A stretch of 39,892 bases of DNA from a virus, in the IMG/VR virus record IMGVR_UViG_3300042293_000369, positions 1 to 39,892 of that record. The stretch is one strand, 5' to 3'. Below, piece by piece: positions 1-7,814 of the stretch. A program made the translations under genes and the position numbers. Within the stretch, counting starts at the first letter, position 1. The number at the start of each line of letters is the position of its first letter. The notes beneath the pieces are model-generated. The model saw only the letters and a list, made by a program, of their open reading frames with translations. It was not told the DNA's origin and ran no database searches.

Positions 1-265
1 TCATACTTTTATTAGCTATCATAGCCGTCTTCATTTCCTTCACTTCCATCGTGTTTACCTTAATCTTTTTAGCCATCGCTACAAAGTATTTAGATAACCG
101 TTCAGCCTTTAGCATAGATTCCTTAGATATAAGCAATGATGCCTCAGTTGGCTTCTCGGTCATATAGCAATCAAGAGAATGGATTAACAATGCGAAACGT
201 GGGATATAAGACTTTTGCTTAGGCAACATTGACTTCATATATTCGTTCTCCTCATCAGAGTTTTG
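1..265. repeat. Terminal direct repeat, left copy (circular assembly overlap)
   Basis: Positions 1-265 align without gaps to 39628-39892. The first 119 bases are identical, then 12 substitutions follow. Nine of the 12 are silent in the primase-helicase frame. The simplest reading is that the window is a linearised circle whose two ends come from slightly different variants. Confidence 0.9.
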
Positions 266-2140
266 AACAGATGTAATCTCATTGAAGATACGCTTCCATT
301 CAATACGAGCATCATCCGATAAACGTGCGATATAAGGGTCTATTTCCATATCAAGGTTATAGTTTACCACCCTACGCTTATAATGGTCATAAAACGCTTG
401 TATTGCATTCGTATACCACTCCACCGCATCATACGGCATCTCGTTATCGTTATAGTGTTCTACTTCCAACTCAGGGAATGTAAGTAGCATCCTGTCAACG
501 AATCCATTATCCTTGTTCTCATCGGTATAGAAGGTATTGAGTATCGAAGGTTGTATACCACCAAGTACAGGAATCAATGGACGTTCAACAAATGAACCAA
601 CCCTTGACATACGATTAAACGATACAGGCGAACCTGACCAAGTACTCAACCAAAACTCCAAATCAGAACCCTCACGATACTTATTCATATCCTTGAACCA
701 ACCATTCAACTCATCCTTGAACACACCGACTGCGTTCTTCGATTGCTCGTGTAAGTCAACAAGAGCCTCAAGAGTGATGTCATTAGCTATGAACTGCGTC
801 TTGACTGGCTTGGGAACATCCTCTACTTGCTTCTTCTCAGCTTCACTTGACTTGGAGTATACGGCATACTTCTCAGCGTGTTTAAGGTAAGACTTAATCT
901 CTTTGGAGTTAATCTTCATCAATGGATGGATGATGTTCTTAATACTCGGTGTCTTACCAAGTCCTGCCTTACCAACGACCGCTATCCATACGTTGGCAGT
1001 CTCAACCCATCCACGTTTAACTTCGATGTGTATAGAGTTCCCAACTACAATAGATGTCACCCATAACATAGAACAACCCATATAATCAATGCTACTATCA
1101 AGGGTGTTGTTGCACTCAATCATATAGTTCTGAATAGGTGCAGGGAAGATGTCAATAGGGAACTTCAAGTCATCAGTATTGATACTTGTCTTGATGCGAT
1201 TCTCAGGTAATGGTTTCACGATCCGTGAGCCGAATCCCTTAGAGTATAACTCCTTACCTGCAACACTCATATTACCATTGTGGTACTTGTATGCGTATGC
1301 GATAAAAGGAGTAATAAGTTTCTCGTTTGGATAGATAGTTCCAGTTGAGAATAGAAACATACAACCACTATCCTTGTACACATATCCTGATTGTGAAGAT
1401 TCTGCTCCGTGTCGAAGGATAATATCGTGCTTGGATAACTTACGCACTATCTTGAAGTCCTCACCAATGATGTCATAGATTGAAGTCTTCTCGTTATAGT
1501 CTTGCCACGGAGTAATGTTACTTGCATCGTACTCCTTAGCTACCTTCTTATCAGGTTGCAGTTGTTCGAATTGGTCAACGTAGTTGTAAGTACGGCAGAT
1601 TGACCACAAGATGCGTCTATCTCTCTCGCTAATCGTTTGGATTGATAGATAGTCTAACTTAGAGATTTGATTGTCGTAAACAACCACATAGCCACCAATA
1701 CCACGAGATTCAATAATGCACTCTTTATGTCCTTTGAGTTTGGCTATCTTAGAGTTACCTTGAATAGTATCGCACTTGTAAAGGATATGGTATCCCTGAT
1801 TCTTAGTCTTGTAGATGACGAACTTGCGATGAAAGTCATCAATGTTATCTTTAAGGTAGGAATGTAGTTCGTGCCAAAATTCCTCTTGCTCAGGAAGTGT
1901 TGGAAATACTTTTAAGTCAACATCTATAACTTCAAGGTTGTTATATCCTGTAAGGATGCCTATTATCTCAGTTTTAGCTGATGTTGTTTCGCCATTATAT
2001 GCCTTAGCCATCTCAGGCTTCGTGATAGGAGTTGTTTGATACTCCTTCCAAGTGTGCATATTAGGTTTCTTGTTCGCAGATGCAGTTATAAGGCTAAACC
2101 CTGTGTCAAGTAATCTATAACATCTATCTAATGTAATCAT
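1..2140 (-). CDS. Primase-helicase (AEP prim-pol plus DUF3987-like helicase), 3' end beyond window edge
   Basis: This gene makes a large replication protein that probably primes and unwinds phage DNA. Translated from the ATG at 2140 it is open for 713 codons to the left edge. Residues 1-170 look like an archaeo-eukaryotic primase: an acidic DVD at 73-75, GYH at 116-118 and RGIGGYVVVY near 146-155. The helicase part has a Walker A, GKAGLGKT, at 390-397, in the DUF3987 style. The missing C-terminus is present at 39503-39892, because the window ends overlap. The joined protein would be 754 residues and ends in a helix-turn-helix. It is the last gene of the replication operon and lies beside the putative origin. 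The primase-helicase call is firm; the exact family assignment is less so. Confidence 0.85.
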   Translation of the reverse strand, partial: MITLDRCYRLLDTGFSLITASANKKPNMHTWKEYQTTPITKPEMAKAYNGETTSAKTEIIGILTGYNNLEVIDVDLKVFPTLPEQEEFWHELHSYLKDNIDDFHRKFVIYKTKNQGYHILYKCDTIQGNSKIAKLKGHKECIIESRGIGGYVVVYDNQISKLDYLSIQTISERDRRILWSICRTYNYVDQFEQLQPDKKVAKEYDASNITPWQDYNEKTSIYDIIGEDFKIVRKLSKHDIILRHGAESSQSGYVYKDSGCMFLFSTGTIYPNEKLITPFIAYAYKYHNGNMSVAGKELYSKGFGSRIVKPLPENRIKTSINTDDLKFPIDIFPAPIQNYMIECNNTLDSSIDYMGCSMLWVTSIVVGNSIHIEVKRGWVETANVWIAVVGKAGLGKTPSIKNIIHPLMKINSKEIKSYLKHAEKYAVYSKSSEAEKKQVEDVPKPVKTQFIANDITLEALVDLHEQSKNAVGVFKDELNGWFKDMNKYREGSDLEFWLSTWSGSPVSFNRMSRVGSFVERPLIPVLGGIQPSILNTFYTDENKDNGFVDRMLLTFPELEVEHYNDNEMPYDAVEWYTNAIQAFYDHYKRRVVNYNLDMEIDPYIARLSDDARIEWKRIFNEITSVQNSDEENEYMKSMLPKQKSYIPRFALLIHSLDCYMTEKPTEASLLISKESMLKAERLSKYFVAMAKKIKVNTMEVKEMKTAMIANKSM

Positions 2141-2157
2141 ATTGTGTACGTTTTTTA

Positions 2158-2194
2158 TATACGTTAGTGAAAAAAATCAGGGAAGTAACGTATA
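2158..2194. promoter_or_regulatory. 9-bp inverted repeat upstream of the primase-helicase
   Basis: TATACGTTA (2158-2166) and TAACGTATA (2186-2194) are perfect inverted arms separated by 19 bases. They lie between the DUF3127 gene and the primase-helicase start at 2140. This could be an operator or an mRNA hairpin in the leader. A TACATTTG box (TAnnTTTG type) sits just upstream at 2228-2235 on the minus strand, with no clear -33 partner. Confidence 0.4.
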
Positions 2195-2246
2195 ACTTTT
2201 ACGGATTTGCCGTCCAACCTGATTGTGCAAATGTAAGAGATTAATA

Positions 2247-2609
2247 TTAGAAAGGAAGAGAATCCCCTAATGGATCACTCGGTTGCATCACTTCCGCTTG
2301 AACTGTCTCAATGTGTTGACCGCTACCTTTCGCCTCTATGCGCCAAGCCTCAAGCGAATTGAAATAGGATGTCTTGCCATCCTTTTCCCAAGATTTGCCA
2401 CGAATATTGAAGTGGATGGTAACCTGTTGCCCAGTTTGAAACTTGTCCAACAAAGGACATTTGTCTTGCGTCAATTGGAATTGAAGATACTGCGGATACT
2501 CGCCATCCGTTTGCAAGATGAACTCACGCTTTGTGAACTTGTCCGATACTTGTACGGCATCTCGTTTGATAAGCAGTCTGCCATCTGCTGTGTACTTTTC
2601 TGTACTCAT
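2247..2609 (-). CDS. DUF3127 single-stranded-DNA-binding-like protein
   Basis: The 120-aa product resembles DUF3127, a small OB-fold-like family common in Bacteroidota and their phages. Visible family features are KREFILQTDGEYPQ (residues 27-40), a central VTIHFNIRG strand and a SLEAWRIEAKG strand. The C-terminus ends DSLPF, like the acidic tip by which SSB proteins recruit partners. It probably coats single-stranded DNA during replication or recombination. It lies directly upstream of the primase-helicase, in the operon that also carries the exonuclease and annealing protein. Family assignment is from the motif pattern; ssDNA binding is inferred. Confidence 0.7.
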   Translation of the reverse strand: MSTEKYTADGRLLIKRDAVQVSDKFTKREFILQTDGEYPQYLQFQLTQDKCPLLDKFQTGQQVTIHFNIRGKSWEKDGKTSYFNSLEAWRIEAKGSGQHIETVQAEVMQPSDPLGDSLPF

Positions 2610-2693
2610 TGTATATGTGTTGCTGAATCACAGCTTGTTTATGTTGTTATGTGTTTGTTTTGCGATATGTTAGGAGAAATGCCAAGCGACACC

Positions 2694-2897
2694 CTAAACC
2701 TTTGGCGACTTTTTAAGGAACTCAATTTCTTCTTTAATATCCATCATAGAATTATATTCTAATTCGACTTTTAAAGAGTTGATGATTTTCCCTGCTGTGT
2801 TGGCTAATTCCTTGCCAACATTCAAACCCATTTTACCAGCTTTCATTTTAGTGTAATTATCACTAAGGCTTGTTCTTAATTCTGTGATGTTTTGCAT
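2694..2897 (-). CDS. Small conserved phage protein, unknown function
   Basis: The 67-aa helical product has the pattern NITELRTSLSDNY, then MGLNVGKELANTAGKIINS, a layout I recognise from small early proteins of many phages but cannot tie to a function. It contains no Cys or transmembrane segment. The start at 2897 overlaps the end of the upstream zinc-finger gene by 22 nt. It belongs to the replication operon. Confidence 0.65.
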   Translation of the reverse strand: MQNITELRTSLSDNYTKMKAGKMGLNVGKELANTAGKIINSLKVELEYNSMMDIKEEIEFLKKSPKV

Positions 2898-3481
2898 AAT
2901 CTTTGTGTTTTAATTATTAATCTTTGTGTTTCTATTAATTCAGGATATTGTCTTATAAATTCCGCTTTTTTACCTATTCTTTTTGATAGAGTATAAATAA
3001 CGTAGCAGTCTTTTAATTCTTCACGCATCTTTTTATCTGTTGCGTTTTGCCATTTTCTTACTTTGTCTTTTGGTTGTGGATTGTCTTTATTATATTGAAG
3101 TCTATGTTCTTTATTTTTTATGTCCCAATCTTTTTTCCATTGTTTTACTTTATCTGCATTTTCTTTTTTGTAACATTTTTTATATTCAGTAACATATTCT
3201 TTATTTTTTTCTTCCCATTCCTTTTTTTTAATAGTGCTATAACCTTCATTTTTTTCATTCCATTTTTTACAAACAGAATATCTACATTTTCTGCATTGGC
3301 TGTGATACCTTTGTTTTTTTGTTCCGTCTTTTCTTTTATGTCCAAAAACAATAGGGAAATCATTTATGCTTTTTTCAATATTACATTTTGAACAACACTT
3401 GAAAGGCACTTCTGCTAACATCGGTTTTGCAAAAGCAAGGGCTTCGGTGGTGGTATCAACATTTGTATTTCTATCAATCAT
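2876..3481 (-). CDS. Zinc-finger protein resembling the N-terminus of endonuclease VII/HNH proteins
   Basis: The 201-aa product has two Cys pairs, CSKC near residues 30-33 and CRKC near 83-86, a likely zinc-binding knuckle. A lysine-rich helical stretch follows with repeated W..KNKE units. Phage and giant-virus recombination endonuclease VII/HNH proteins often begin this way, but I see no HNH or endonuclease VII catalytic block here. It may be a DNA-binding remnant or a family without nuclease activity. It is much more AT- and lysine-rich than its neighbours (long T runs at 3120-3350), which suggests separate ancestry. Confidence 0.6.
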   Translation of the reverse strand: MIDRNTNVDTTTEALAFAKPMLAEVPFKCCSKCNIEKSINDFPIVFGHKRKDGTKKQRYHSQCRKCRYSVCKKWNEKNEGYSTIKKKEWEEKNKEYVTEYKKCYKKENADKVKQWKKDWDIKNKEHRLQYNKDNPQPKDKVRKWQNATDKKMREELKDCYVIYTLSKRIGKKAEFIRQYPELIETQRLIIKTQRLCKTSQN

Positions 3482-3539
3482 TTGTGCTAATTTTAAAGTT
3501 TAGTGTTTCTAATCCCTTGCCTTCGCAAAGCCGTAGCCG

Positions 3540-3905
3540 TTACCTGCACTTTACCACTTCAAACCTACTGATGATACACGCATCCCCACTATACCTCCTA
3601 CGAGGCTCATACAACGATGTTTCCAAGTTTGGAGCATTATGTCTTAGCAAGGTAACAAATCTCTCGTAAAGAGCATCTTGTGTGTCTTTCATATTATTCA
3701 CAACTTTAATCGAATTAATGATAGTTGTGTGGTCACGATACGAAAGGAATCTACCAATCTCGGAAAGGTTGTAACCATTCTCGTAAGCTATGAAACAAAA
3801 CAAATGTCTTGCCGTTGCAATGTCCAAAGTTCCACGACCACTATCTTGAATCTTCTTGATGGGAATGTTAAGTCCTGTTGCGATGTCTATTAGTATTCTA
3901 TCCAT
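3540..3905 (-). CDS. DnaA domain IV-like DNA-binding protein
   Basis: The 121-aa product matches the C-terminal DNA-binding domain of bacterial DnaA without the ATPase. Residues 32-69 read as an ARHLFCFIAYENG helix followed by LSEIGRFLSYRDHTT, close to the DnaA signature (IGxxFxxRDHTTV) that contacts the DnaA box. A stand-alone domain of this kind could mark or compete for the phage origin. A perfect DnaA box lies at 39218-39226. The start at 3905 overlaps the stop of the HTH gene upstream by 8 nt (ATGGATAG), suggesting coupled translation. Confidence 0.75.
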   Translation of the reverse strand: MDRILIDIATGLNIPIKKIQDSGRGTLDIATARHLFCFIAYENGYNLSEIGRFLSYRDHTTIINSIKVVNNMKDTQDALYERFVTLLRHNAPNLETSLYEPRRRYSGDACIISRFEVVKCR

Positions 3906-4320
3906 TGTTCGAAGTGTTTAATCCGTAATCAGATAGTGATGGATGCACCCATTGGAAGTCAATCATATCAGGTGCAAGTGGTTTGTTATCAATAAGCAAT
4001 GCTTTCTCCTTCTTAGCTTTAAGTTTTGCACCAAATCCTGACTTCACTTTGATCCCACGATATCCAATGTAATGCCTTATTTGGTGTTCAGTTATCTTAT
4101 AATAATCCGCCCATTCAAGTGCGGTTTTTTCCATTCCGTGTTCCATAATGTATTCAAACACTATGGGTGTTTTTCGATAACCTGAATCCTTGCCCTTCAA
4201 TCCATTTCGGTAAAAGAACTGGTGCATTGTTCGATACGTTACGTTCGCAAGTTTTGCCCATTCTTTGTAGGTGTACTTGGTTGGTGTTGCTTTGATTTGT
4301 TCAACTATTTGTATGTCCAT
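3898..4320 (-). CDS. Helix-turn-helix DNA-binding protein
   Basis: The 140-aa product shows two helix-turn-helix-like segments: TYKEWAKLANVTYRTMHQFF near residues 17-36 and EKTALEWADYYKITEHQIRHY near 63-83. Both resemble the 'whether the cell should recognise position' helices of phage regulators. A basic stretch (GAKLKAKKEKA) follows. It is a candidate regulator or origin-binding protein for the repeats at 39245-39503 and 7713-7741, but its target is unknown. It sits in the replication operon just upstream of the DnaA-like gene. Confidence 0.55.
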   Translation of the reverse strand: MDIQIVEQIKATPTKYTYKEWAKLANVTYRTMHQFFYRNGLKGKDSGYRKTPIVFEYIMEHGMEKTALEWADYYKITEHQIRHYIGYRGIKVKSGFGAKLKAKKEKALLIDNKPLAPDMIDFQWVHPSLSDYGLNTSNNG

Positions 4321-4402
4321 TTTGTATGTTTTTTAATGTGTTATTTAATATGTAATAACTTGCGCTACTAAGCAATGAGGCACTGCTTGTAGCTGACAGT
4401 TA

Positions 4403-4705
4403 TCACTCCAAATATATCACCAACTTATCTTCATTGCTTTCTTCCTCATCAATTTCAAACACTCCAAGTGGTACATTTTGCGATATGGCAATATGAAATA
4501 ACCGATGGTCACGAGATGACTTTGGTACACACACTCTATATGTCTTTCCTTGATAGTCAATCGTTGGTCTTGTGATGGTCAACACACCATTCCGATACGT
4601 TGTAAGCACCTCAATAGTATGCTGAAAAAAAGGATGTTGCGATGCTACACGATAGCTATGTTGATTAGTGCTATACACTATCTTGATGCAGTTAGGAGGT
4701 GTCAT
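4403..4705 (-). CDS. Hypothetical protein
   Basis: I do not recognise this 100-aa product. It is beta-rich with an acidic tail (EIDEEESNEDK) and no Cys cluster or membrane segment. Its start overlaps the stop of the exonuclease gene by 4 nt (ATGA), so it is made with the recombination genes. An untranslated gap of about 80 nt follows before the HTH gene. Confidence 0.65.
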   Translation of the reverse strand: MTPPNCIKIVYSTNQHSYRVASQHPFFQHTIEVLTTYRNGVLTITRPTIDYQGKTYRVCVPKSSRDHRLFHIAISQNVPLGVFEIDEEESNEDKLVIYLE

Positions 4706-5394
4706 AGTGATAACGTATTATAGTATTCTCTTGCCTTAATAATCTTGCCTTGCAACTTCTCCATCAACACGGCATCATAGTCAAAGTTAAACACTTTGAT
4801 ACGCTTTTCAATAGGTAGTTCAAGTATGATGTCATTGTTACGTTGGATCTGCTGACATTGAGCAATATAATCTTCGTTCTCATAGTTACGTCCAAACTTC
4901 CACGCAAGACGTTCACATTCGGCTATAACCATCTCCTTCGTATTAGGTACAAGCGCATATATCAACCGATACTTGTGAACTCCTGTTAACTTCATATAAC
5001 ATTGCGCTTGGACTTCATACATTGTAGTTGGTTCGGCTTCAAAAAACGTCCTTAATGACCACGAAGTCTTAATATCTTCCACCGCATCCGTGAGGATGAT
5101 GTCAGGTGTACCAATGATGAACTCATCTTGTAACTTTTCACGATTCTTGGTTCTAAAAGCACCGCCAAGCACATCTTGAACTAACTGCATAGAATCTTGT
5201 TCCATTGCCAAGCCTTTGTCCATATATTCGTTGTTGACGAACTCACGATATCCGTACTCTTCGTATAGCCACATTAATTCGACCATTGTCTTAGCCGTTG
5301 CCGACAAGTTACCTGCGTCCTTATCCGCTTTCAGTTTCGGTTCAGTTAGTAATGCACCTGCAGAACTACATCTTAATAGTAATCGCTTATCCAT
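4702..5394 (-). CDS. YqaJ-like PD-(D/E)XK exonuclease
   Basis: The 230-aa product looks like a phage recombination exonuclease that resects double-stranded DNA ends. The catalytic core is visible: E65, GTPD with D98, DIK with D107 and K109, and the QxxxY motif Q129-Y133 that is typical of this nuclease class. Length fits YqaJ/lambda-exonuclease-type proteins. It is co-directional with the annealing protein upstream (8-nt overlap), the classic exonuclease-annealase pair for single-strand-annealing recombination. Catalytic residues are seen; processivity and polarity are family knowledge. Confidence 0.8.
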   Translation of the reverse strand: MDKRLLLRCSSAGALLTEPKLKADKDAGNLSATAKTMVELMWLYEEYGYREFVNNEYMDKGLAMEQDSMQLVQDVLGGAFRTKNREKLQDEFIIGTPDIILTDAVEDIKTSWSLRTFFEAEPTTMYEVQAQCYMKLTGVHKYRLIYALVPNTKEMVIAECERLAWKFGRNYENEDYIAQCQQIQRNNDIILELPIEKRIKVFNFDYDAVLMEKLQGKIIKAREYYNTLSL

Positions 5395-6073
5395 TTAGTA
5401 ACGCCTCCTTCGTATAATATTGTGAAGTTAATCCAAGTGTTTGAGCAACATCACGAACGGATGTTAAGTCTGTAATATTCAAGCATTGTTCGATGAACTT
5501 TGATACTCGCTCCTTCTCTTTAGCATCGTTAATCTTATCGTATGATAGCAACTCCGTATCACCTGTAAACGCTATCACATCCTTGCGGTTCAAGTTCGCA
5601 CCAAACAAGTCACCGAAGTGGTCACAAGCATCTTTAATAGCGATTGTCTTTGCGATTGGTAGTGCCATCATTACCGCACCTTTCCCCACGTTAGACATAT
5701 CCATTTGCAACGAACCGCTACCTGCTTTCGTTTGTAGTTCCTGCGCCCCCACACCATCGTGGAATTCCATCGTATTTGTGGCAGGATTCAAGTAATGCAC
5801 TCTAACCGTTACCTCAACCGCATTCATCAGCATACCAGTCTTCAAGACCTCAATGGAATACTTTTTAAAGCATCTACGAAGCAAGTATTCGACCTTATCA
5901 ATCGGCAGGTAGTTATATCCCTTGATGAATGGATGTTGCTTAACCCAAGCACTCGGAGGCGGTGTAGCAAGTACCACGTTGAGTTGCTCAAGTGGTATTG
6001 CTACATCAAGTTGTTTGAATAGCGAGGTGATAGTCGGCTTAGTTGCCTTGACTAAGTTAGTGTTATTAGTCAT
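5387..6073 (-). CDS. Rad52-like single-strand annealing protein (putative)
   Basis: The 228-aa product most likely anneals single-stranded DNA in phage recombination. Evidence is the FIKGYNYLPIDKVEYLLRRC block (residues 49-68), a pattern seen in Rad52/22-type phage annealases, followed by beta strands and a glycine-rich segment. The gene sits directly before the YqaJ-like exonuclease with an 8-nt ATGGATAA overlap. RecT or Erf-type families are alternatives, because these annealases are very divergent. The function rests about equally on motif and context. Confidence 0.6.
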   Translation of the reverse strand: MTNNTNLVKATKPTITSLFKQLDVAIPLEQLNVVLATPPPSAWVKQHPFIKGYNYLPIDKVEYLLRRCFKKYSIEVLKTGMLMNAVEVTVRVHYLNPATNTMEFHDGVGAQELQTKAGSGSLQMDMSNVGKGAVMMALPIAKTIAIKDACDHFGDLFGANLNRKDVIAFTGDTELLSYDKINDAKEKERVSKFIEQCLNITDLTSVRDVAQTLGLTSQYYTKEALLNG

Positions 6074-6410
6074 TGTTACCTCCTTCTCTTTCGCCTACGA
6101 AGTCACTACTTTCGTGAACATCGTCTTCACGTTCACGTTGTTTTTCAACTTCGGTCATTGATGATAATGTTTGCCAAGCAAGTGACTTAGCTTTTGCGAT
6201 AACTTGTTCAGCAGTAATAATCGCATCAATAAATTCATCTTGTGTTGATGGCTTATATCCTTGTTCAAGATGCCAATCTAATCCAATAATACTTACTTCA
6301 ATTGATTGTAAATTTACTACGTCAATAGCTTCTTTTTCATTAAGCCATAGTTGTTGGATTACACCGCTTTGCGATTGTAAGAACATTGGGAATTTGTGTT
6401 GTGTTTCCAT
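6066..6410 (-). CDS. Hypothetical protein
   Basis: I do not recognise this 114-aa product. The N-terminal half is a probable mixed alpha/beta fold, and the C-terminal 30 residues are highly charged and probably disordered (EVEKQREREDD). Its stop overlaps the start of the annealing-protein gene by 8 nt (ATGACTAA), so the two are probably co-translated. It may be an accessory of the recombination module. Confidence 0.65.
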   Translation of the reverse strand: METQHKFPMFLQSQSGVIQQLWLNEKEAIDVVNLQSIEVSIIGLDWHLEQGYKPSTQDEFIDAIITAEQVIAKAKSLAWQTLSSMTEVEKQREREDDVHESSDFVGEREGGNND

Positions 6411-6474
6411 TGTGTATATATAATTTTTGTAAAAGTAATTAATTTTTTAATACGAAATCATCGTTAACTAAAGA

Positions 6475-6753
6475 CTAACATACGTCAGTCGGTTGAGGTT
6501 CGTGATATTCCAAATCACCCTTAGAACCTTGTTCATCGTCCAATCGTACCCAGTCTTCAGATAGTGCTACCTTGGATGCAGTCCATTGGCGATGTCCGTT
6601 TTTCAACTTCCAATAAGCTACCAAGTCATCGTGTGTCTTTTCATCGGTAATAAGTCGGTTGATGATGAAGTCAATAACGCTATCCATTTGTTCGGTAGTA
6701 ATGCAGGAATCAATCCACGCAGATACGATGTTATAATGTGTTGATGGTGTCAT
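6475..6753 (-). CDS. Hypothetical protein
   Basis: The 92-aa product is not recognised. It is acidic and helical, with an aromatic-rich middle (VAYWKLKNGHRQW). The start overlaps the upstream gene by 4 nt (ATGA), and a 64-nt AT-rich gap follows its stop. Confidence 0.6.
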   Translation of the reverse strand: MTPSTHYNIVSAWIDSCITTEQMDSVIDFIINRLITDEKTHDDLVAYWKLKNGHRQWTASKVALSEDWVRLDDEQGSKGDLEYHEPQPTDVC

Positions 6754-6977
6754 TTGTTCAATGGTTTAAAAGTGTAAATTAATGCTCTTCCAATGCTATC
6801 GGTGTAGGTCATACTATCCGCCATATTCTTATGAAATTCCTCCAAGTACATTCCCATTTCGTGAGGTTGTACTCCATTCTCTTCTCCTGTTAGTTCGGCA
6901 ATAGCTTCTATTCGTGATATGTCTTTGTTCTTTGCCATATCAATAACAAGTGGATGATTGATGTGTAGGTTAGTCAT
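6750..6977 (-). CDS. Hypothetical protein
   Basis: The 75-aa product is not recognised. It contains an MAKNKDISRIEAIAELTG segment that could be a short helix-turn-helix, but this is weak. It overlaps both neighbours (8 nt upstream as ATGACTAA, 4 nt downstream), placing it firmly in the early operon. Confidence 0.6.
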   Translation of the reverse strand: MTNLHINHPLVIDMAKNKDISRIEAIAELTGEENGVQPHEMGMYLEEFHKNMADSMTYTDSIGRALIYTFKPLNK

Positions 6978-7230
6978 TGCACACCTCCTCTTCTACTATG
7001 CCGTCATTGAAGTGACCAAGATATGCCATACCATCGCGTCTATGTTTATTGTAAGCAAACATAAGGTCATATACTACTGAATAATTTTTACATATTAGTT
7101 CAACATTATTCCACATATGAGGACTTGTTGCTGAAGTTGTTATACAATCTGACTTTATTACTTTAACAAACTCAATAGGCTTCTTTTTTTCTATCGGTGT
7201 TGCCCCTCCGATGATTGTTACTTTAGTCAT
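6970..7230 (-). CDS. Hypothetical protein
   Basis: The 86-aa product is not recognised. It begins MTKVTIIGGATPIEKKKPIE, with a short hydrophobic strand and glycine pair, but is too short for a nucleotide-binding fold. Its start overlaps the stop of the 47-aa gene upstream by 8 nt (ATGACTAA). Confidence 0.6.
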   Translation of the reverse strand: MTKVTIIGGATPIEKKKPIEFVKVIKSDCITTSATSPHMWNNVELICKNYSVVYDLMFAYNKHRRDGMAYLGHFNDGIVEEEVCND

Positions 7231-7366
7231 TTTTAATTAAGTGTTTAGTTAATAATTCTTTTTCGGTCTTGCGGATAACTTTCTTATCCTTTTCGTTTGC
7301 CACTCGGACGAATACGCCCATAAGTGGTGTTTTGTACTTTGGCTTTGCGCCTGTTTTTTTTGCCAT
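7223..7366 (-). CDS. Small basic protein (47 aa)
   Basis: This short frame from the ATG at 7366 to the stop at 7223 encodes a lysine-rich 47-aa protein (MAKKTGAKPKYKTPLMGVFV at its start, ending TKHLIKND). It is supported by the 8-nt ATGACTAA overlap with the next gene, a junction style repeated through this operon. Its high charge suggests nucleic-acid binding, but no family is recognised. Confidence 0.55.
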   Translation of the reverse strand: MAKKTGAKPKYKTPLMGVFVRVANEKDKKVIRKTEKELLTKHLIKND

Positions 7367-7409
7367 TGTATTTTGTGCGTGTAAGATGCGTCCCCTTTTG
7401 AGATGTTAT

Positions 7410-7571
7410 TTATATTAATTTAATTAAAAAATCTCTTCTTTTTTTTAATTCATTTACCCAAATTAAATAATCAGCATCAGTAATATTATTCATTTTTATT
7501 ACTTTATCAATTTGTGTAATTTTTAAATTTAAAGCTCTCCACTCTTCTCTTAATTTATAATTTGTATTCAT
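7410..7571 (-). CDS. Small protein (53 aa), first gene of the replication operon
   Basis: The frame from the ATG at 7571 to the stop at 7410 encodes 53 residues, mostly helical and basic (ITDADYLIWVNELKKRR near the C-terminus). It lies about 20 nt downstream of the best promoter in the window (7591-7623), so it is probably the first gene of the early operon. Function is unknown. Confidence 0.5.
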   Translation of the reverse strand: MNTNYKLREEWRALNLKITQIDKVIKMNNITDADYLIWVNELKKRRDFLIKLI

Positions 7572-7590
7572 TGTGTAGTAGTTTAGAAAG

Positions 7591-7623
7591 CAAATATAAT
7601 ATTATATATTCCATACTACCAAA
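7591..7623 (-). promoter_or_regulatory. Bacteroidota-type promoter for the replication operon
   Basis: On the minus strand, TTTG (7620-7623) is followed after 21 bases by TATATTTG (7591-7598). This matches the Bacteroidota consensus TTTG-N19-21-TAnnTTTG. Transcription should start near 7585 and enter the 53-aa gene at 7571. The spacer is almost pure A/T. Confidence 0.65.
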
Positions 7624-7712
7624 TCTTTTTTTCAAATTTCGCTGAAACTCAATGATACCAACGGAAGAAATTTTTTAAGAATGTATAAATAATCTGAAAT
7701 AATTGGATTATC

Positions 7713-7741
7713 TGTCGCAAATATCTCACAAATTTGCGACA
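7713..7741. promoter_or_regulatory. Inverted repeat sharing the origin heptamer
   Basis: TGTCGCAAAT (7713-7722) and ATTTGCGACA (7732-7741) are perfect 10-bp inverted arms with a 9-base spacer. They contain TGTCGCA and TGCGACA, the core of the octamer repeated eleven times at 39245-39503. The site lies about 90 bp upstream of the replication promoter, so it may be an operator bound by the same protein as the origin. Confidence 0.55.
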
Positions 7742-7762
7742 AGATACACCCCAAAAGCAAGT

Positions 7763-7782
7763 CACCTCGTAGAAACGAGGTG
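7763..7782. terminator. Strong hairpin between operons, probable terminator
   Basis: CACCTCGT (7763-7770), loop AGAA, then ACGAGGTG (7775-7782) form an 8-bp perfect stem that can extend by a few pairs. It lies 33 nt past the stop of the 34-aa gene at 7815. The downstream T-run on the minus strand is short, so termination strength is uncertain. Confidence 0.55.
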
Positions 7783-7814
7783 GCTCTTAAAATACACATA
7801 TGAAAACAATCTTA

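Noticed and set aside
2283-2762. 159-aa plus-strand ORF
   Set aside because: It lies opposite the well-supported DUF3127 gene and has no recognisable domain.
3047-3391. Phe/Ile-rich plus-strand ORF
   Set aside because: It is the complement of a lysine-rich minus-strand gene; apparent membrane character is an artefact of A/T runs.
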